Origin: Nitzschia sp. DOCU1
Taxonomy: Eukaryota; Bacillariophyta; Bacillariophyceae; Bacillariales; Bacillariaceae
Reading direction: 5' to 3'
DNA: 64,000 bases
Assembly (NCBI GenBank): GCA_951394045.1
Contig: OX595991.1
Coordinates: forward strand, 1,798,001-1,862,000
The notes under the pieces were generated by a model that saw only the letters and a list, made by a program, of their open reading frames with translations, did not search any database and had not been told where the DNA came from. Position 1 is the stretch's first letter, and each line of letters opens with the position of its first letter. The position numbers and the translations under genes are program-made. Shown here one piece after another: positions 59,481 to 64,000 of this stretch.

Positions 59481-60140
59481 CAGCTGATTTATTGCCTTGC
59501 ATGCTTCGGCGCATGTCTTGAACGCACTTTCCTGCACGACATCCATAGTTGACCGCAGCTATCTGTTCGGCGTCTACAATCTCCTCTGTATCTTATTATT
59601 TTGCCACTTACGAGGCTGCAAGAATACAGAGCAGGCGATATCGAAGAGAAATGAAGAGGTGTTAGTATGGTGCGTCCATCAAAGTCATAGTGCCGGTAGT
59701 TTCATAGTGACGGAAGACGGACGGATGATGACGAAATTGACTACTTCGAGCAAACGAATTACGAACGGAATCAGGAATGTCGGGAACTAAGAAAATAAGG
59801 TCACAAAATAATCTAATCGTTGGCTCGAACGCGAACCTTGAAAATTGCAACTCGAAGGGTCATTCCTCCAAAGAAGCGGCTTCTTCGGAAGTGTAGTCTT
59901 GTCCCTGGGGTTAGAAATGCGAACGGCAGGAGGATAATTGAACCTTCTGGTGTGCCCTACTTTACCTTTTGCCTGCTGAGCATAAGTATCTTCCGTCTTT
60001 CCCATTGTAAAACCGAACTCGAACCGAACACTCTTCTTTCGCAATGACCCCAACAATCACAAGATCTATGGCAGGTCGCAAACCCTCCATAAAATCACCA
60101 CCTGATCATTTGATATCGAACAAAGGAAGCCTAATTCGCA
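59481..60140. other. Intergenic interval
   Basis: 660 bp between the NCBP3-like stop and the first P4H gene. It holds only a weak minus-strand candidate, listed next. Confidence 0.35.
59787..60005 (-). CDS. Possible small basic protein
   Basis: ATG at 60005 gives 72 residues beginning MGKTEDTYAQQAKGKVGH. The composition is basic and somewhat ribosomal-protein-like (RRFNYPPAVRISNPRDK), but I could not match a family. A plus-strand frame covers the same bases. A GTAAAG donor-like site inside suggests that introns could change the reading. Confidence 0.2.
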   Translation of the reverse strand: MGKTEDTYAQQAKGKVGHTRRFNYPPAVRISNPRDKTTLPKKPLLWRNDPSSCNFQGSRSSQRLDYFVTLFS

Positions 60141-61667
60141 ATGAATCTTTTTTTACGAAGCGTTGCCCTTATGGCAGCGATCCTTCCTGCTCAGTCGATA
60201 TCTGTCACTGATGAAAACGAAGGTACCCCCTATGGTGTGGATTGCACATTCCCAATCCATTACAAGAATCTTCGTTGTGGAGATCTCCTTGGCGACCGCA
60301 AGAAAGTCTACGAAGACTACATGCAAGGCTGCTATGATGCCTTCGACAGGCAGATTTGTGACGATTATGAGAATGATCGAATCGCCATGAGTCTGCGGCA
60401 ACCGGCAGGCATGGTCAACTACACAAGCACTGGTTTCAAGAAGATCAGGGCGCCCGAGAAACTTTTCAAGTTGTTGAAGGATCACTGGGATCGCAACAAC
60501 CACTTGAAGAAAGAAGAGGTTTGGGGTCGTGGCAACATTTATGTACGTTATTCCGATGCCGAAGGAGTTTCGAGATTCCTGAAACTTCTATCTAATATCC
60601 TTTCTCATTTGTTGCAAACATTTGCAGGTCAACCATTGGGAAGCTCCTACCTACATGGTGAGTGTCGAGGATAAAAACATTCCAGGAGGAGGATACGAAC
60701 TCAAGTCGGCAATTTGGGACGCCGCGAAACCTATCATTGAGGAATGGACTGGAATGGAACAACAGCCGTCGTCCATGTACGGAATTCGCGTTTATACCGA
60801 AGGCGCAATCTTGAGTCCCCACGCCGATAGACTCCCTCTTGTCAGTTCCTGCATTATCAATGTTGCCCAAGATGTGGACGAAGAATGGGTTCTTGAGGTG
60901 TTTGATAGAGAGGGCAATTCTGTCAACGTGACAATGGCGCCTGGTGACATGGTCCTCTACGAATCGGGTAGTCTTATTCACGGAGTAAGTTTTCGTTCTT
61001 GTTGCTGTGAGCCAACCCAACCCAACCTTGTCGCACGAAAACTAATGAATCAATTTCCTTTTACAGCGTCCTTTCGCCCTCAAAGGAAACTATTACGCAA
61101 AGTAAGTTTTCGATTCGTCGTTGGGAGCCAACCCAATCTTACCGCGCGAAAACTAATGAATCCATTTCCTTCTACAGCATCTTCATCCACTTCCAACCGA
61201 CTGGAAAGCCTCTGGACTTTGATAACTACGATTTCGTGGAAGAGATGGATGACTTTTACCCTCCCTACATTCTCAAAGATTCCGAGCAAGCGGCCCACTG
61301 GAAGCAGCGCAACCCCACCGGTTGGCACCAAGAGTCCCCGTCGGGTGCTCACATTGACACGCTCCCTGCATTTGAGGCTGCAGCAGTGAATGATTTGGAA
61401 GTTCTTCACAGAATAGCCAGCGAGGACAGGCGCTCGTTGATTGCCAAGGATCGAAACGGGTGGCAACCGATCCACGAGGCAGCTCGCGGAGGCCACGTTG
61501 ATAGTATTGAATTCTTGTTGAAGAATGGAGCTGACATCAATGCTCGAACCCACAAAGGAAACGGAGTCAGTCCTTTGAGGATTGCTCGTGAAGCTCTTGG
61601 CGACAACCACGCTGTGGTGAAATTCTTGAAGGATCTTGGCGCAAAGGAGTTTGGTCCTGAGCTCTAG
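60141..61667 (+). CDS. Secreted prolyl-4-hydroxylase-like 2OG-Fe(II) oxygenase with ankyrin repeats (paralog 1)
   Basis: Four exons (60141-60542, 60628-60984, 61067-61101, 61178-61667) encode 427 residues. A signal peptide (LRSVALMAAILPAQS) leads into a domain with conserved Cys pairs (VDCTFPIHYKNLRCGD). The P4H domain has the iron ligands His199 and Asp201 (SPHADRLP) and His252 (LIHGRPF), and Lys258 (ALKGNYY) for 2-oxoglutarate. After a PPYI...PTGW linker come ankyrin repeats (GWQPIHEAARGGHVDSIEFL). It should hydroxylate proline in secretory-pathway proteins. All splice junctions use GT-AG and were fixed by matching the tandem paralog. Introns 2 and 3 are nearly identical. Confidence 0.88.
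60985..61066 (+). repeat. Intron 2 of P4H paralog 1, introner-like copy A
   Basis: An 82-bp intron beginning GTAAGTTTTCG and ending in TTTACAG. Its 3' half (GCACGAAAACTAATGAATC ... CAG) matches intron 3 at about 34 of 38 positions, and GAGCCAACCCAA is shared exactly. CTAAT is the likely branch site. Confidence 0.85.
61102..61177 (+). repeat. Intron 3 of P4H paralog 1, introner-like copy B
   Basis: A 76-bp intron sharing its first 11 bp, GAGCCAACCCAA and the CGAAAACTAATGAATC branch region with intron 2. Only 35 bp of exon separate them. The flanking exons are not similar to each other, so this is not a plain exon duplication. Confidence 0.85.
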
Positions 61668-62053
61668 ATGCTTTATCTCCCCTCGCTGCATTCAAACCTT
61701 CCGTGAACTCTAGAAGCTGTACCTCCTCGCTGCATTCAAACCCTCTTTGTTCTAAACCAATACAGAATTCTAGAATAAAATACTCCATTAATACCTTCAT
61801 TTGCTTCTATTATTATTATCAGCAATACCACCAATCTTGAGCTTAGTCCCGGCGCGCCAAAAAATTGCCGGGCAGGATCGCGAAAACGCTTTGTCACGTT
61901 GTTGCCGACTCGCGCGCCAAAATCGAGGAGCGCCGGCAAAAAACGATAGGTGCGCAAACCATGATACAAAATTTAGCGAGCCGTTGAGACGATGACGGAA
62001 AGGTTGAAATCGTAGTGTCACAACTCGAATAAGACATTGAGTGCATCCGTTTG
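61668..62053. other. Intergenic interval between the P4H paralogs
   Basis: 386 bp. A ~25-bp direct repeat (GCTGCATTCAAACC core, near 61685 and 61728) lies just after the first gene's stop. Two GCGCCAAAA E2F-like motifs occur at 61854-61862 and 61914-61922. Confidence 0.4.
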
Positions 62054-63663
62054 ATGCAAATGACGAAAATGGTGCGAGTCCAAGTCCATCTGATTGCATT
62101 GCTAGTTTCTTCCTGGTTAGCGGGTTCCGCCGCTGGTTACGGCCTGGACTGTTCTTTTCCGGTTCACAACCAGACATTCAGTGATAATTGCGATGGTTTG
62201 GAGGGTCGTCGTGAGCTCTATGAAACTTACATGGAAGGTTGCGCCGCTTATTACGATGAAGAATCTTGTGTCCATGAAGAAGGTAGAAGATTACTCCAGA
62301 ACCGTAATCAGCCGCAGTCTATGGTGGTAAGTCTTCCTGATGATCCAGTCGCCCCGATTCGATGTTTCGCTAATATCCCTCAATAATGCGACGTCAGAAT
62401 TACACTTCGGGCGGCTTTCGGAAAGTCGTCGCCCCACCGGCATTACAGAAGCTGCTGTGGGATTTTTGGGAAAATAACAAGGACAATGCAGAAGTCGAAG
62501 AGTGGTACCATGGGAATATCTACACGAACCACTGGGCGGTCCCGACCAACTTTGTTTCGGTTGAAAAAGAGGAAAATATTGGTGGCGGTCAAGACCTTGT
62601 AGAAGCAATTTGGGATGTAGCACAAGAAGAGGTTGAACTTTGGACCGGTATCAAAATGCGGCCGTCGTCGGTCTATGGGATCCGTATTTATAATGAAGGC
62701 GCCATTCTGAGTCCTCATGTGGATCGACTGCCTCTTGTGAGCTCCTGCATTGTGAATGTGGCCCAGGACGTTGACGAAGATTGGCCTCTAGAGGTCTACA
62801 ATCGGTTTGGAGAAGCTACAAATATTACAATGCGTCCCTTTGATATGGTGTTTTACGAAAGTCACTCCTTGATTCATGGGCGGCCGTTCGCACTCAAAGG
62901 CCGTTACTTTGCCTCAATCTTTATCCACTTTGAAGCGATGGGGGAGAGCCTACAAGAGACCGGAGAAGGTCAAGAGGAATATGACGAGGACAGTTTGCTT
63001 CCTCCCTACATTATTCCTGATTCTCCGTGGGCAGAAGAGTGGCTGGAAGATCACCCAACAGGATGGTCAAAGGTAAGACACCTGCCGAGAAGAGCCTGAC
63101 GATTTTGCCATCTAGCTAGTCTGACCATTTAAAACAAACACAGGAAATTCACGAGGAAGATGAACATTCGGTGATGGATTTCGCGGCGTATGGTCAGCTC
63201 GAAGAGTTGGAGGAATACCTGGATGCGGAACCTGAGCTCGTCAATTATGTCGATGAAGAGAATGGTTGGCAGGTAAGGTGCCGCGTTGAGTCTACTTTGT
63301 TTGTGGTTTTCCCCTCTCGAGATTGGTTCGTCTCAATAACAATTGTGTATTGTTTTCAATTCTTAGCCTCTTCATGAAGCCGTGTATGCTGGGCACTTTG
63401 ATACTGTCAAATTCTTGATTGAACGCGGGGCTGATATTCACGCCCAAACCAATGAGGAGCAATCTGTCTTGAACCTGGCAAAGATGACCCTTGGCCTCGA
63501 AGACCCAATCACTCGTATGTTGATGCGGCTCGGTGCCGATGACGCATTTAATGGCTACTACCATAATTACAAGTTCCGGGTTCCTCGTGAAGAAGAAGAG
63601 GACGACGACGAAGAGGACGAGAACGGCGAAGAAGAGGGCCCTATGTCTGGAGTGGAGCTATAA
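62054..63663 (+). CDS. Secreted prolyl-4-hydroxylase-like 2OG-Fe(II) oxygenase with ankyrin repeats (paralog 2)
   Basis: Four exons (62054-62326, 62398-63072, 63144-63272, 63367-63663) encode 457 residues, from ATG 62054 (62060 and 62069 are also possible). The plan is the same as paralog 1: signal peptide (HLIALLVSSWLAGSAAG), Cys-containing domain (LDCSFPVHNQTF), P4H domain with His198, Asp200 (SPHVDRLP), His251 and Lys257 (LIHGRPFALKG), a PPYI linker, then ankyrin repeats (GWQPLHEAVYAGHFDTVKFL). It has a longer acidic C-terminal tail (EEEEDDDEEDE). None of its three introns matches a paralog 1 intron position. Tandem duplication is clear from synteny and sequence. Confidence 0.88.
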
Positions 63664-64000
63664 GGAGCGCCGACCGGCTGTTTGAGGGAATCTTGGAATC
63701 GAATCATGTGATATTCGTGCCTGGAAAGCCGCCAAGTACAGGCGACGGGCCCTCCGAGTCTAGTAGGTGGGGTTTGTTGACTTGGTCGGGCCATGCATTC
63801 TAGAATCAAACATCGTCTGAGCCAGATAGAGAGCGTCTACCGCATCTATTGTTGCTTCCCACTGAAGCCAGCATTTTTCATGGTGCTGCTGCTACCAGGA
63901 GCAACGAAATGGTTGATTGTCCGTTATTAAGTGTTGGCCTTTTTTTATCGCTCACGACCTAGTACTATGAAACGTGCAATACATAGAGTGTGGTACCATT
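63664..64000. other. Right-edge region
   Basis: 337 bp after the second P4H stop. No gene recognised before the window ends. Confidence 0.35.

Noticed and set aside
60543..60627. Intron 1 of P4H paralog 1 as a third introner copy
   Set aside because: Its sequence (GTACGTTATTCC ... TTTGCAG) does not resemble introns 2 and 3.

Overview
The window is eukaryotic nuclear DNA, most likely from a diatom (probably a raphid pennate). The evidence: several N-termini look like a signal peptide followed by an ASAFAP-type Phe motif used for import into four-membrane plastids; a Ty1/copia element carries CoDi-like diatom features; a stramenopile-type tyrosine-recombinase element is present; introns are short and GT-AG; genes are dense and often intronless. 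Species cannot be decided from the sequence alone. No tRNA, rRNA, CRISPR array or prokaryotic feature was found.

Layout. 1-8.8 kb: a gene cut by the left edge, a plastid-type UMP-CMP kinase fused to a CaMKII association domain, a Golgi-type sulfotransferase with a duplicated 3' end, a WbsX/GH99-like glycan enzyme, and a targeted AAA+ ATPase with a prenyltransferase-like N-terminal half. 9-15.3 kb: two almost identical 3157-bp copies of a Crypton-like tyrosine-recombinase element in head-to-tail tandem. 15.7-31 kb: a thylakoid-lumen-type protein, a hybrid histidine kinase, a HOP2-like meiotic protein, a possible small secreted protein, an HMG-box/histone-fold protein, a PH-domain protein, an EMAPII-type tRNA-binding protein, an RMT2-like arginine methyltransferase and a GRAM-VASt lipid-transfer protein. 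31.2-37.9 kb: a complete copia element with identical-looking LTRs, intact gag, and pol in the same frame behind a leaky-type UGA-CGG; pol has one nonsense codon. 38-64 kb: a RalGAP/tuberin-like giant protein, an STI1-repeat protein, a second GRAM-VASt protein, a plastid GG-repeat protein, a DEDDy exonuclease, an ICMT-like methyltransferase, an EXO1-like nuclease, ribosomal protein eL21, an NCBP3-like protein, and two tandem prolyl-4-hydroxylase/ankyrin paralogs.

Most genes sit in head-to-head or tail-to-tail pairs with short spacers. Both mobile elements landed in short head-to-head (promoter) intervals. Functional themes that recur are DNA transactions (HOP2, HMG/histone-fold, EXO1-like, DEDDy exonuclease), sterol/lipid contact sites (two GRAM-VASt proteins) and secretory-pathway modification (sulfotransferase, WbsX-like, P4H pair).

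The observations most worth a second look are the tandem recombinase element with a dyad at its internal junction, the two near-identical introns in one P4H gene that its tandem paralog lacks, the UGA-CGG gag-pol arrangement, and the kinase-CaMKII association-domain fusion.
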